64,000 nt of DNA, taken from CATOSK01 sp034423195 (GTDB lineage Bacteria > Chloroflexota > Dehalococcoidia > Lucifugimonadales > UBA3495). This document shows positions 45,501 to 53,923 of the stretch, one piece after another. The DNA lies in NCBI GenBank assembly GCA_034423195.1, contig DAOUIZ010000023.1, positions 95,723 through 159,722 on the forward strand, read 5' to 3'. The notes under the pieces were generated by a model. The model did not search any database and was not told the DNA's origin. It worked only from the letters and a program-made list of their open reading frames with translations. The position numbers and the translations under genes were made by a program. The first letter of the stretch is position 1. The number at the start of each line of letters is the position of its first letter.

Positions 45501-46661
45501 ACGACTGCCGGCTCGGGCGACTATACCAGCGAGTTTCCTATGCGTATCAGGAGGACAGTCATCCACCACAACCACCACTCCCGCCCCCATATCGGCAAAC
45601 CGCTGAGTAGCTTCAATGATTCTCTCCGCTGGTGTCTCCGACTCGGCGGCGTAGAGAACAATCTCGCGCATACTGGACTCATCCAATGCACTGTCTTCAT
45701 TCGATCCCAGCGCCTCAAGGGCAAGTCGAGTCTTGCCAACTCCCGACAGTCCCACGACTCTGGAAGCTGTACGCGGCGAGCTCAGTCTGTCCCGCAGCCA
45801 ACTGCGTAAACCGGCAAGTCTCTCGTCGTCGACCCATCCGTGGAGATCGTGTTCGGAGCGTCCCGACCAGTGGTCCCAAGAACGAAACGGTTCAGCTCCT
45901 GCAGACTGGGTCCTTTCCCTAACCCACGCAACCACAGACGGATGGAGGTTCGTCCAAGAGGCAACTTGATCCGCATCCCAGAAACTGACCCGTTCATCTT
46001 CGACGGCAAGTTCTGCCTTCCCGAGCGAGGCCAGAATTGCCTCCTTCCTTCGTTGGATTGCCTTCTGGGTGAATGAGGCAGTACAAATCAGAATGTAATG
46101 ACCTCCTGCCGCTAGTGCTCCATGCACCATCTCCTTGACCCCGCCGTCGGTTGTGATAACGTCCTGCGCTGCACCGGAGGGAGATACGGGGCCGCTCTTT
46201 AACTGGAATTGGCAAAAGCGCGACGGGAGCATTGGAGTGCGCTCCGGCCCACCGGCCCACCGAATGCGTCCGTCCTCGCCTCCGTCGGGTGTATGGATGT
46301 TCCCTGCCACCTGAATGCCATCGACGGGCAAGCCATGAGTCCGCGCCTCGGCCAGCAATAGCCTTCGCAGCAGATTCGCCAGTTGGTGTGCATCCAGCAC
46401 TGAGATCTGTTGTCCGCTCACCTCCAAGGGGCCTGCACCGGGTGCTCTGGAGGGTTTATTCCTTGGATCGCCTCCCAAGACCGATATCATGCTGGGATCG
46501 GCCTCCAACAGCCGCAGGAGGCGAACAGTAGATGCGGATGGTTTCACCGTCCCCGCCTCATACTTGGTGAAAGCCCTGGGTCCTCCACCAAGAAGTTCGC
46601 CTGCCTCCACTTGGGTAAGTCCTAAAGAAACTCGAACATCCTTGATCTCTTCCGGCGTCAT
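42594..46661 (-). CDS. HTH - PD-(D/E)xK - STAND NTPase - helical-repeat protein (Avs-like)
   Basis: This 1355-residue protein has four visible parts. Residues 1-55 are an MqsA/YgiT-like HTH (RVSLGLTQVEAGELLGGGPRAFTKYEAG). Residues 80-240 look like a PD-(D/E)xK nuclease, with EDGRIRW at 129-135 and QFQLKSG at 151-157. Residues 300-560 are a STAND-type NTPase, with Walker A GLSGVGKT at 304-311 and Walker B VVVVVDD at 362-368. The remaining 800 residues are helical repeats, probably the sensor. Avs antiviral proteins share the nuclease-NTPase-sensor layout. The added N-terminal HTH suggests self-regulation through the operator upstream. GAGG precedes the ATG at a long distance. Function is inferred. 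Confidence 0.7.
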   Translation of the reverse strand: MTPEEIKDVRVSLGLTQVEAGELLGGGPRAFTKYEAGTVKPSASTVRLLRLLEADPSMISVLGGDPRNKPSRAPGAGPLEVSGQQISVLDAHQLANLLRRLLLAEARTHGLPVDGIQVAGNIHTPDGGEDGRIRWAGGPERTPMLPSRFCQFQLKSGPVSPSGAAQDVITTDGGVKEMVHGALAAGGHYILICTASFTQKAIQRRKEAILASLGKAELAVEDERVSFWDADQVASWTNLHPSVVAWVRERTQSAGAEPFRSWDHWSGRSEHDLHGWVDDERLAGLRSWLRDRLSSPRTASRVVGLSGVGKTRLALEALGSNEDSALDESSMREIVLYAAESETPAERIIEATQRFADMGAGVVVVVDDCPPDTHRKLAGIVARAGSRSSLLTIDYEIPQGQLDDDTYLVVEAPQDVTQGIIEQQLSLGPEDRSRLERFSKGFPGMALRISIAWRNRLPVAQASDDDLVNAFVLGRNPRNAAGLLRTAALVASNGLVQVEPSPLQIIGDEYGQAVQLGELAEIDGRVSLDELYSDVQELLERGALQRRGGFAVMQPRPISLNLAGRQWRHWSPDKWDQVLGGGASPTLKDLASRQLALLNTTEHAVRVVEHVCREGGPFWGLKGVLESGNSRVISSLAEVDPVVVYRVIERFFDEAGHLEKVGGGLRRNLVVSLEKIAFREDTFEEGAGLLLRLAIAENERWGNNATEQFKGLFPLFLAGTAAGAELRLRFLDDVSATDDPKQLDLVAEALSRGCLTNHYFRLGSAGAHGSRPNLESWRPSSGLDAKNYIEGCASRLSDFAKREDELGNKARSNLGRQLRSLVRDGFIDTVETAVKDVGSAMLHWPEALEGLGDVLRYDAGRIDSGEVNRIRELIMGLQPKDVESRIRLVVTEMSWDYPDDENLDYEARQEMQSDAIRELARDLVQDSEELESHLDLLSRVPPRSHYGRSPQRRTFDFGSAIAEFSQSPLDWLKPIIRAALDVPEQYRDLGLLSGLVSRLAADHPQHEVQLKQLIAGSPEFTPAFPFLCLRMGIRGSDISVAVEALEEGRLSAGHLQCWALGGELAKLPAVTVAPLFDAMFSHSAEAYRVALDLMQMYTFRDRKLLEGLRPQILLAVEKAADWELDSGRTDASHDFSEILGWVLAKGRDDGDARTVALKLANLLVNATEYEEGQLLAPLVPALLSGFPEIVWPLWGRAALSEPLKKWVFRTVLRGDAFSDRKASSPILSLPEDVLFAWCHTHPDGAPAFAAEVVPILDSYVPGQPERTLHPVMSRLIDEFGDRDDVWRAIGTNLNTFGWSGSATAYFEMFRGPFTVLQDHPKRTARTWAKRMLRGIESSVKSARDHDDEWEARAEL

Positions 46662-46678
46662 CTAAACTCAACCTCGAT

Positions 46679-46737
46679 GATAATAGTGACCAAAATGGTT
46701 TATAACTACATTATAGACCATAATGGTCATCATTATC
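46679..46737. promoter_or_regulatory. Twin-palindrome operator of the STAND gene
   Basis: ACCAAAATGGT (46689-46699) and ACCATAATGGT (46717-46727) are 28 bp apart, centre to centre. The pair is itself embedded in a larger inverted repeat (46679-46699 against 46717-46737, 17 of 21 matching). The region is AT-rich and 18 bases upstream of the start codon, so a repressor bound here would block transcription. The gene's own HTH domain is the best candidate. Confidence 0.65.
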
Positions 46738-46789
46738 AAGACCTATTCGGGTCGATTCCGGTAGAGGGTAGAATCGTACGCTAGGGCCG

Positions 46790-47090
46790 TCATCGGCGTT
46801 TTGGCCACCGGTATTCGCCGGTGAGCAGGATGTGGGTCCACCCAAGGGGTGAGATGTTGGCCAGGAGCTCGGGCTCAACGGTCAGGCCGGCGTGTTTCCG
46901 CTGTCCGACCGCTTCGCCGAGATGGGCGGTATTCCAATAAATGAACGATGACGGCGAGGAGGTTGAGCCCAGCCATGCGGTAGTGCTGGCCCTCGCTGGA
47001 GCGGTCGCGGATTTCGCCTTGGCGCCCGATCCGGAGCGCGTTCTTGAGCTCGTGATGAGCCTCGCCCTTGTTCATCCCGGCCGACGCGGC
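46790..47090 (-). pseudogene. tnpA: Tn3-type transposase, C-terminal fragment
   Basis: MNKGEAHHELKNALRIGRQGEIRDRS with GLNLLAVIV and, after a frameshift, FIYWNTAHLGEAV and PLGWTHILLTGEYRWPK match the end of Tn3 transposases. The last codon lies four bases from the terminal inverted repeat, as in intact Tn3 elements. The remaining 800 or so residues are missing. Confidence 0.8.
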
Positions 47091-47243
47091 GCTGCCCGTA
47101 AGGGGATCGTCCAGAGGACGGCGCAGCCCGTCGTCCCGAGCTCCGCGGGACCCGAGCCAGCAACGTCTTATATGAATGGTACGGAAACAATTGCCGATGC
47201 GGGACCCTATTCGTACACTTCCCCCATGACCGCAACACCCATG

Positions 47244-47607
47244 ACGGCAATCCTCATCGGATGCCCGCGCCATCGCCGACCTGCTTCGGGAACGCGGCGT
47301 GAAACTGGTCCTCGGACGGGCCCTCTACGACCCGGACGATCCCATGGGAAAGATGCTCTTCAATATCCTCGCCACCTTCGCCGAGTTCGAGGCTGATCTC
47401 ATCCGCATGCGCACCCGCGAGGGCATGGCCACCGCCCGCGATAAGGGGAAATTGCGCGGCAAGCAGCCCAAACTGTCCGACCGACAGCAGCGGGAACTCC
47501 GCCGTATGCACGCCACCGGCGAGTATTCCATCAGTGATCTCGCCGAACTCTTCTCCGTCTCAAGACCAACCGTCTATCGCACACTCAACCGGTGTCTTTC
47601 CCCTTAG
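47244..47607 (+). pseudogene. Resolvase fragment, N-terminus missing
   Basis: The readable part (SSSDARAIADLLRERGVKLVLG, DPMGKMLFNILATFAEFEADLIRMRTREGMA, ISDLAELFSVSRPTVYRTLNR) is the second half of a Tn3-type serine recombinase with its C-terminal HTH. The N-terminal domain with the catalytic serine is absent. It ends at the right inverted repeat of the transposon remnant. Confidence 0.8.
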
Positions 47608-47639
47608 CGTACGATTCTGCCACTTACCGGAATCGCCCC

Positions 47640-48146
47640 GAGGTAGAGGACCACGCCCTCCCCCTCCTGGTCCCCCTTGGACTCCGGGATCCGGATGCGG
47701 CCGCTGCCGTCCCCCCAGCGCAGGGCGACGTCCACCAAGCCACAGCGGCGGGCGTGCTCCGCCGTCTCGGTGTGACCGCTCCTGGTCCGGCGGTGGGTGA
47801 AAGCGGTGGCGCGGATGGCCGCCAGGGCCTCGGCGTGGAGGGGAGCCGCCTACCTCTGGGGTCCCCGGAGGAGCCGGCCCAGCCCCCGCACCGTCTCCGC
47901 GACGTCGGAGCTATCGGGACGGGGCCAACCCGTCAGCTCCGCCCCCCTGACGATGGCCACCGTCCGGCAGGGCCTCTTCCAGGTCCTCGGGGAGGCTGAG
48001 CTCCTGCTCCTGGGCCCAGGCCTGGAACCGGTTCCAGTGGCTGCGGCAGGCCATGTTGGTGGCGTCAGGCCGGGCCAGTTGGCGGACTGCGGTCGGTAAT
48101 CCGGGGTGAGAGGTATGACGTGGCCGAAGGTGGCCTGCGAGAGCAA
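47640..48146 (-). pseudogene. Tyrosine recombinase pseudogene, paralogue of the gene at 59780
   Basis: The DNA closely parallels 59780-60736: shared phrases include GACTCCGGGATCCGGATGCG, the CCCAGCGCAGGGC segment and the N-terminal TTG codon with GGAGGT in front of it. Several deletions break the frame, and the 3' half with the catalytic tyrosine is gone, cut at the Tn3 remnant. It is a dead copy of an integrase. Confidence 0.75.
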
Positions 48147-48159
48147 GGGGATACCTCCA

Positions 48160-48194
48160 CAACCGCCTGATAACGGTAATTGTCAGACGTTTGA
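48160..48194. repeat. Integrase-leader inverted repeat, copy 1
   Basis: A 35-base element starting CAACCGCCTGATAACGG and ending TCAGACGTTTGAG lies just upstream of the integrase pseudogene start. Copy 2 at 60751-60787 is in the same position relative to the intact integrase. Half-sites (CAAACGYCTGA and TCAGACGTTTG) are inverted. It may be an attachment core or the operator of the integrase. Confidence 0.6.
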
Positions 48195-48215
48195 GCTGGG
48201 CCCGCAACCGGCAAC

Positions 48216-51200
48216 TTATCCAGGTTCAGCGGCCATCTCCACCAGCCTCGCCACGGCGTTGGCGAGACGCATCTGGCGGGGAGTGCGGCAGCGCACCCTC
48301 AGCACCCCGGGGCTGGCCACCACCACCGCCAGGCAGCGGGCCCGGCTGGTGGCGACGTTCAGCCGGTTCAGGCTGTAGAGGAACTCCATCCCGTGGGGAG
48401 CCTCCTCCGAGGAACTAGTCGCCATCGAGTAGATGGAGATGGGGGCCTCCTGCCCCTGGAACTTGTCCACGGTCCCTATTCGGAACCCGGGGAGCGCTTC
48501 CGTGATTGCCCGCACCTGGGCGTTGTAGGGGGTTATGACCAGGACGTCGGATTCGGTGATCTCATGGACAGCGCCGTCGGCGTCGGTGTAGGTCGGGGCT
48601 GAACCGAGGAGACCCTGGACGATCCGGGCCACCCGGTCGGCTTCCTCAACAGACTCGCTGGACTGCCCGGTGTGGGCCACGGGAAGGAACCTGATCCCGG
48701 TCCCCGATAGCGGGGACACGCCGGCGAGGTCGATCAGTTCCCTTCCCTCATGGGAATGGAGCCTGCCCTCGTAGAAGACCTCGGACGTGTAGGCGGTGAT
48801 CTCCGGGTGCAGTCTCCAGCTCCCATCGAGGAAGAGGCCCAACCCGCCGGGCATCACCCGTTCGCCATCCAGGAGATGGGCCAGGACCGAGCGCTCCGCC
48901 CCCGGGGGATGGGTGCCCTGGAGCGGCTGGTCCAGCTGCTGGGGATCGCCCAGCAGGACCAGGCTGGCGGCGCAAGGCGAAGCCGCCACCGCGTCGGCGA
49001 GGGACATCTGGCCCGCCTCATCGATGAACAGGACATCTACGGTACCGGTCATCTCCTCCCGGGCCCAGAGCCAGGTGGTTCCGCCGACCACGTCGACCGT
49101 ACCACCTTCCAGAGCGCCCAGCGCGGCGGGGTTGTCCTTGAGGAGGATGGCATCCCCAAAGGTGGGCTCGCCGGTTGCCCGCTGGCCTATCCTAACCTGG
49201 ATCCCACGTTTCTCCGCCTCCTCGGCGGTCTTGGCCAGCATCTCCCCGATGACCTTGTGGCTGTTGGCCGTCACGCCGACCCTCTTACCCCCTTCCACCA
49301 GGTCAACTATCATCTCGGCGCCCACGGTGCTCTTGCCCGAGCCCGGCGGCCCCTGGATGGCCAGGTAGCTCTCATCGAGGGACGAGGCAATCCGGCGTGC
49401 GGCGGCCTCCGTCGTCTCCCCCTGCGCCCGGAGGACCTGATCTTCAGAACCAGCGAACCTGGGCGCCCGCCGGGCAAGCAGGTCGCGGGCGGCGCGAAAC
49501 TCGCCGTGGTCTTCCATGCCGTGGCCCAGCACCCACCGGGCCAGGCGCTGCAGGCTTTCCGGCTTGGGCCCAGGACCGAAGAAGTCGAACGGGATCAGGG
49601 ATGTGGCGGTGGGATCGGGACGGCCGTTACCCAGCCTGATGTCGATGACACCCCGGTCGTCGTCCAGGAAGAAGATCGTCCCAACCGAACGCCGCGTGTC
49701 GGGATCGTGGGGCTGGCTGTCGACCCTGATCGCGTGTTCCTGGGGCGGGAAACGGAACCGATGGATGGTAGAGCGGGCCCGGGGAGCCGGGTCGGGCCAG
49801 GACTCCTGGTAGGTCAGCATGGCCAGCGCGTCCGACTCCTCGAAGCGCTCCTCGTCGGTCAGTTCGTTGGCAAGGTAGAAGTAACGCCACCAGAAGGACT
49901 TCGCCTCCCGCCGGTGCCAGTTGAGCAGCTGCGCCAGCAGCCACTGACCCCGCTCGACGTCGTTCATCTCCTCGAGGGACTCGGGCAGAGGGAAGACCAG
50001 GGCGTCGGCTAGGGCGTTCACCGCCTGCTGGGCCTCCGAGTCCTCAGTCTCCTCGGGCTGGGGGACGGAGGGCCTGGGAAGCTCTGAGCCGAGGTCATCT
50101 TCCAGCATGTTCCGCTGCCCTTCCAGCCAGTCCCGCAGGCGCATGGTGGAAACGCAGTCGTCCCGGTTGTACTCCTCGATCTCCTCCAGCAGCTCCTCCC
50201 GACCCTCGTCCTGTCCCAGCTCCAGCCAGGTCTCGAACTCCACGATGCTGCTGCCGGCATCCCGCAGGTCCACCTCCCGGGCATAACCGTAGAGGGGCTC
50301 CAGCCGCTTGATGGAGTAGCTCTCCACCGACGCCCGCACCCCCTGGCGCACCGCCCGGTGCAGGTCCACGAAGACCCTTCCCCGCAGCAGGTGGTCAACC
50401 TCCTCCTCCCGGGTGCCGTGGCGTCCCGCCAGCCGCTTGACGGCGGTGGGCTCGTAGGGAGCGTAGTGGTAGATGTGGAGGTTGGGGTCGGCGGCGAGGC
50501 GTTCCATGACCAGGTCGATGAACCCCTCGAAGGCCCTCCGCTCCCCGCCGGTGGTGACGGTCCCGCCGTCGATGGCCCAGAAGGGGTGGAAGGCGGGATC
50601 TCCCGGCTCATCGGAGCGCCCGGGCTCGATGACGCCGAACAGGTACTCGATCCCGTCCACCTCGTCGGAGCTGAAGAAAGGGTCTCCCTCGATGTCGAAG
50701 AACAGGTCGCCCTCCGAGGGTTCGGGCAGCATCAGCAGGCCGTGATTGGGGACCAGCTCTCCGTCCCGGCCCCGGGGAGGATCGAGGCGTTCCGAGATGA
50801 CCTCGCCGACCCGCTCGCCCTCCACCTGGATCCGGGCTTGGGCATGAATCCTCTCCAGCGCCTCCCTCCGGATGCTATTGGGATGCTCCCCCAGGGTCTC
50901 GAGAGGTTCGGCCAGGGTCGACCTGGTGGTGACTCCGACGCCGTGAAGGGCGTACCGCTGCCGGGAGCTGAGGTTGGCGACCAGGGCCAGGTCATCCCTT
51001 GCCCGCCACCAGGCGCTGCATTCCCCGCTCCAGCGGCACACGGCGCAGTGCTCCACCGGTTCCGGTGCGGTGGTCACCGGATAATCCGGCGTCCCGTCCA
51101 GCGTGGCCTCGAACTCCCGGGCCACCAGCCGGTGGTAGGCGGCGTAGTCGGCGAAGCGGAAGGAGACCGTCTCCCTCTGGACTCCCCCCAGGGCGAGGTG

Positions 51201-51716
51201 CATCTCGTCGGGCGGCCGGCCCTGGGCTTCGCCCAGCAGCTCCGAGTACATGCAGAGCTGGAGGACGGCCGAGGCCTTGGCATGGCGGGCCAGCTTGGTG
51301 TCCCAGACCTCGTAGCTCCAGTCTCCGAGGCCGCTGGGCTGGGGAACCCGCCGGAGGAAATCGGCGAATCCCAGCCGCCGCCCATCGAAGAGCACCGCCT
51401 GGTAGATGACATTGACCCCGCTGCGCATCGCCTGGAGGGTGAGGTCCCTCCCCTCGACTAGGCGCTGGACAAAGGGCAACCCGGTAGCTGGTTCGAGGCG
51501 GACCACCTCGACCCCGTCGGCCTCCAGGGACTCCAGGAAGCGCTCCTCGTGGAGCTGGCCGCGCTGGGTGATCCGGTCCAGCACCGGGTCTTCGCGCACC
51601 GGCCTCTCCAGGTGTCCCGAGACCGCGGCCCGCTCCAGGCTGGTCAGGTGACCGCATTCCAGGAATCCCACCAGGTCCGTTGCCGAGTAGACCAGGTTCC
51701 CACCGATAAGTTGCAT
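48216..51716 (-). CDS. TM0106-type RecB-like nuclease / exonuclease / SF1 helicase
   Basis: Residues 1-240 form a Cas4/RecB-like nuclease: Asp119, DTK at 139-141 and QLCMY at 153-157, with four cysteines (21, 224, 227, 233) spaced as for an iron-sulfur cluster. Residues about 335-530 form an RNase H-like exonuclease domain (FFDIEGDP, DLHRAVRQG, YNRDDCVSTMRLRDW). The C-terminal part is a DNA2/UPF1-type SF1 helicase (Walker A GPPGSGKST at 789-797, FIDEAGQMSL, LVLLGDPQQL, DKFQGQE, NVATSRAR). It could process DNA ends in repair or attack foreign DNA. It is divergent from the HsdR-like gene. Confidence 0.88.
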   Translation of the reverse strand: MQLIGGNLVYSATDLVGFLECGHLTSLERAAVSGHLERPVREDPVLDRITQRGQLHEERFLESLEADGVEVVRLEPATGLPFVQRLVEGRDLTLQAMRSGVNVIYQAVLFDGRRLGFADFLRRVPQPSGLGDWSYEVWDTKLARHAKASAVLQLCMYSELLGEAQGRPPDEMHLALGGVQRETVSFRFADYAAYHRLVAREFEATLDGTPDYPVTTAPEPVEHCAVCRWSGECSAWWRARDDLALVANLSSRQRYALHGVGVTTRSTLAEPLETLGEHPNSIRREALERIHAQARIQVEGERVGEVISERLDPPRGRDGELVPNHGLLMLPEPSEGDLFFDIEGDPFFSSDEVDGIEYLFGVIEPGRSDEPGDPAFHPFWAIDGGTVTTGGERRAFEGFIDLVMERLAADPNLHIYHYAPYEPTAVKRLAGRHGTREEEVDHLLRGRVFVDLHRAVRQGVRASVESYSIKRLEPLYGYAREVDLRDAGSSIVEFETWLELGQDEGREELLEEIEEYNRDDCVSTMRLRDWLEGQRNMLEDDLGSELPRPSVPQPEETEDSEAQQAVNALADALVFPLPESLEEMNDVERGQWLLAQLLNWHRREAKSFWWRYFYLANELTDEERFEESDALAMLTYQESWPDPAPRARSTIHRFRFPPQEHAIRVDSQPHDPDTRRSVGTIFFLDDDRGVIDIRLGNGRPDPTATSLIPFDFFGPGPKPESLQRLARWVLGHGMEDHGEFRAARDLLARRAPRFAGSEDQVLRAQGETTEAAARRIASSLDESYLAIQGPPGSGKSTVGAEMIVDLVEGGKRVGVTANSHKVIGEMLAKTAEEAEKRGIQVRIGQRATGEPTFGDAILLKDNPAALGALEGGTVDVVGGTTWLWAREEMTGTVDVLFIDEAGQMSLADAVAASPCAASLVLLGDPQQLDQPLQGTHPPGAERSVLAHLLDGERVMPGGLGLFLDGSWRLHPEITAYTSEVFYEGRLHSHEGRELIDLAGVSPLSGTGIRFLPVAHTGQSSESVEEADRVARIVQGLLGSAPTYTDADGAVHEITESDVLVITPYNAQVRAITEALPGFRIGTVDKFQGQEAPISIYSMATSSSEEAPHGMEFLYSLNRLNVATSRARCLAVVVASPGVLRVRCRTPRQMRLANAVARLVEMAAEPG

Positions 51717-51912
51717 CTACCGTCCCTACCATGTTTCTTCGCTGCACTCCGAAGCCGAGTCCAGTTTACACGGCAGGGCCGGGATTGACCCTCCGCACTG
51801 TCTGGCTCCCGCTGGACGAGCTTCCCGGGAAGTTGGAGTACACTGGGCGCACCAGTCAACCAGCAGGGACCGGTCTCCCCATCACTCTGCAGAAACAAAA
51901 GGAATCGCCGAT

Positions 51913-52929
51913 ATGATTGCCCAAGCCGTTGAGCAAATCAGAAACACCGTATCCCTGAGTGTCTTGGACGAATCCGCGACCAAGCAGGGAGTGGTGCTCC
52001 GGCTGCTCAGCCTTGCCGGATGGGACACTTTCGACATTTCCCAGGTCGTACCCGAATACACGGTTGGGAGCCGACGCGTCGACTACGCCCTCAGGCCAGG
52101 CACGCCCAACGCGGTGTTCATCGAGGTCAAGCGCCCCGGCGAAAATCTGGAAAGGCATCAACAGCAACTGCTGGAGTACTGCTTTCAGGAAGGGGTCAGG
52201 CTGGCGGTGTTGACCAACGGGCGGACCTGGTGGCTCTATCTGCCCCTGCAGGCGGGGAATTGGGAACAGAGACGGTTCCTGACCATTGACCTGGAGGTCC
52301 AGGAGCCCAGCGTCGTGGAACGCCGGTTCCTGGAGTACCTTTCTCCGGAAAGGGTGGGCAGCGGCCGGGCGGTTGGCGATGCCGAAGCCCTGGTGGAATC
52401 GCAGCAGAGGGCCGAGATCATCGACCGAACCATCGCCGCCGCCTGGACCCAGATCGTTGAAACTCCCGATGAACTCCTGGTTGAACTGATCTCGGAAACC
52501 ACAGAGCGCATCTGCGGGTTCAAGCCGGAACCGGAGCTGGTGGAGGAATTTCTGTTACAACGGGTCCAGGCCCCAAACCACGGACTTGATGAGAGTCCTC
52601 CGCCGGCGCCATCTCGGGAAACTGACGTTCCTCCTGGGAGGCGAACCCGCAGGGGCAGGCCGGGCCCCACCCTTCCGATCACTCTGGTTCCGCAGAACTC
52701 CACAGACTTCCTGGAGGCTCTCCTACGGACCAGGGAGGCGTGGATTGAAGTGTCGTACCGCGATGGCAGTAAAGAAGTTCGCCGCTGGGATGCTTCACTC
52801 ATGAGTCCGTCATCGAATGTGATCGGCAACCTGAGAAGCAGGCCGGAATTTCGCTCCGGAATCTGGGAGGAAAACGGGATAGCCAGCCTGCGGGTAAGCA
52901 TTGAACGTCCGAGAAGAAAGGACGCATGA
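51913..52929 (+). CDS. HsdR-N-like PD-(D/E)xK nuclease protein
   Basis: The first 150 residues resemble the N-terminal nuclease domain of type I restriction R subunits: KQGVVLRLLSLAGWD, then RVDYALRPGTPNAVFIEVKRPG with the D...ExK active site, and LAVLTNGRTWWLYLP. The C-terminal half is a less conserved helical region followed by a small domain with EVSYRDGSKEVRRWDA. No motor or methylase is attached, so it is not a full restriction enzyme. AAGGA precedes the ATG. The gene is transcribed away from the helicase-nuclease gene, 197 bases apart. Confidence 0.8.
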   Translation: MIAQAVEQIRNTVSLSVLDESATKQGVVLRLLSLAGWDTFDISQVVPEYTVGSRRVDYALRPGTPNAVFIEVKRPGENLERHQQQLLEYCFQEGVRLAVLTNGRTWWLYLPLQAGNWEQRRFLTIDLEVQEPSVVERRFLEYLSPERVGSGRAVGDAEALVESQQRAEIIDRTIAAAWTQIVETPDELLVELISETTERICGFKPEPELVEEFLLQRVQAPNHGLDESPPPAPSRETDVPPGRRTRRGRPGPTLPITLVPQNSTDFLEALLRTREAWIEVSYRDGSKEVRRWDASLMSPSSNVIGNLRSRPEFRSGIWEENGIASLRVSIERPRRKDA

Positions 52930-53419
52930 AATCACCATCCCGCGACTCCAACACGGCGAGAGCAGCCGGGCGGAGGGGCTGTTAGGAAGGCGGCGGAGAT
53001 GCGATGGTGCTTAGGTGCGATGGTGCAAAAGAGCATTGGAGTTGCGGACCCAGGCCGCGACCATGGTCATTCGGACAATGGGCTTGTGGTAGCTGGATTG
53101 AATGATGTAGGTCTATTACGATCATACCCTGGGCGATGAGGCCGGTGCGGTGAGTAGACGGTAAGCCCCGGCGAAGGCCTTTTGTCCCGGCTCTAACTTG
53201 CCGGCGACGGCCAACGCTGGGGTGACTTATTCGCTCCATTTCACGGCAAGCGTAGATGCCTCCTCCGAAGGGATGGTCGGTCGACGTACAGCTTCACCGG
53301 AGGCACCGTGTCTGGTCGATGACGCGTCAGCGGGACCCCATTCGTTCCAGACCCCGGTCTTGTCCGCGATCGCCTGAAGGCGGGGCTTGAACACTCGGCG
53401 AAACTTCTGCGGGGCAGAG
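52930..53419. other. Gene-free stretch of 490 bases
   Basis: Both strands show only short poor frames. There is a GATGCGATGGTGC/GGTGCGATGGTGC near-repeat at about 52998-53028. Nothing else is recognised. Confidence 0.4.
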
Positions 53420-53650
53420 ATGGAACAGGAAACCGGGCATCAACCGGCGGACAGGTCATGGCTGGCCCGGCATTGGGTCGCGGTGGGCGCCGGCATTTTG
53501 GCCAGCACCCTCACGGCGGGCACATTCGTCCTGATGGGAGCGGCTGCCCTCAGGGCCGGCACGACGGACGTCGGCATCGGGTACCTGGTGTTCGCGGCGG
53601 TGTCGCCTGTGGTTATCATGGCGGTGGCGCTGCGCTACTGGACGGACTGA
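53420..53650 (+). CDS. Small protein with two predicted membrane helices
   Basis: The 76-residue product has a hydrophilic N-terminus and two hydrophobic stretches (WVAVGAGILASTLTAGTFVLMGAAAL and IGYLVFAAVSPVVIMAVAL) with a short loop. I do not recognise a family. GGGGCAGAG lies just before the ATG. Small membrane proteins occur as toxins or effectors in defence islands, but nothing specific supports that here. Confidence 0.45.
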   Translation: MEQETGHQPADRSWLARHWVAVGAGILASTLTAGTFVLMGAAALRAGTTDVGIGYLVFAAVSPVVIMAVALRYWTD

Positions 53651-53764
53651 GGAGGTCAGGACGGCGAAGACGCCGCTCAAGAAGAACGGGCGGGTCCGGG
53701 ATGGGCTGGAATGGGCCCTGCCGGCCCTCCTCCTGACGACGGGCCCCGGCATCGCCCTGCTCCG

Positions 53765-53902
53765 TGTCAATAGCAACTTGACATTGACCACGTTGTAGCA
53801 AGTAGGAGTTGACCCACCCAGCGTGTTACCTGGGACCTTGGATTCAGGATTGAGCACCAACATTGTCATGATGCCGTTGTAGCAACTTGGAATTGACCCA
53901 CC
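53765..53902. repeat. IS21-type end repeats
   Basis: Three related direct repeats occur at 53765, 53794 and 53878. The two best read TGTAGCAA...GTTGACCCACC and TGTAGCAACTTGG...TTGACCCACC. IS21 elements carry multiple such sequences at their ends for transposase binding. They lie immediately before the istB fragment and mark the end of a lost IS21 copy. Confidence 0.65.
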
Positions 53903-53923
53903 TCGTTCCGGTCAGCGATTCTG

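Larger units (their letters stand above)
46749..47639. mobile_element. Tn3-family transposon remnant with both terminal inverted repeats
   Basis: A 38-base left end (46749-46786) and a 39-base right end (47601-47639) are inverted copies, sharing CGATTCCGGTA and the core AGAATCGTACGCTA. The interior of 0.8 kb holds only the 3' end of a Tn3 transposase and the 3' end of a resolvase, facing away from each other. No matching 5-bp target repeat is seen at the flanks. The element has lost nearly all of its coding DNA but keeps intact-looking ends, so it could still be mobilised by a full-length relative. Confidence 0.75.

Noticed and set aside
42788..46625. Numerous plus-strand frames opposite the STAND gene
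   Set aside because: All are short, overlap the long minus-strand gene and show no recognisable motifs.
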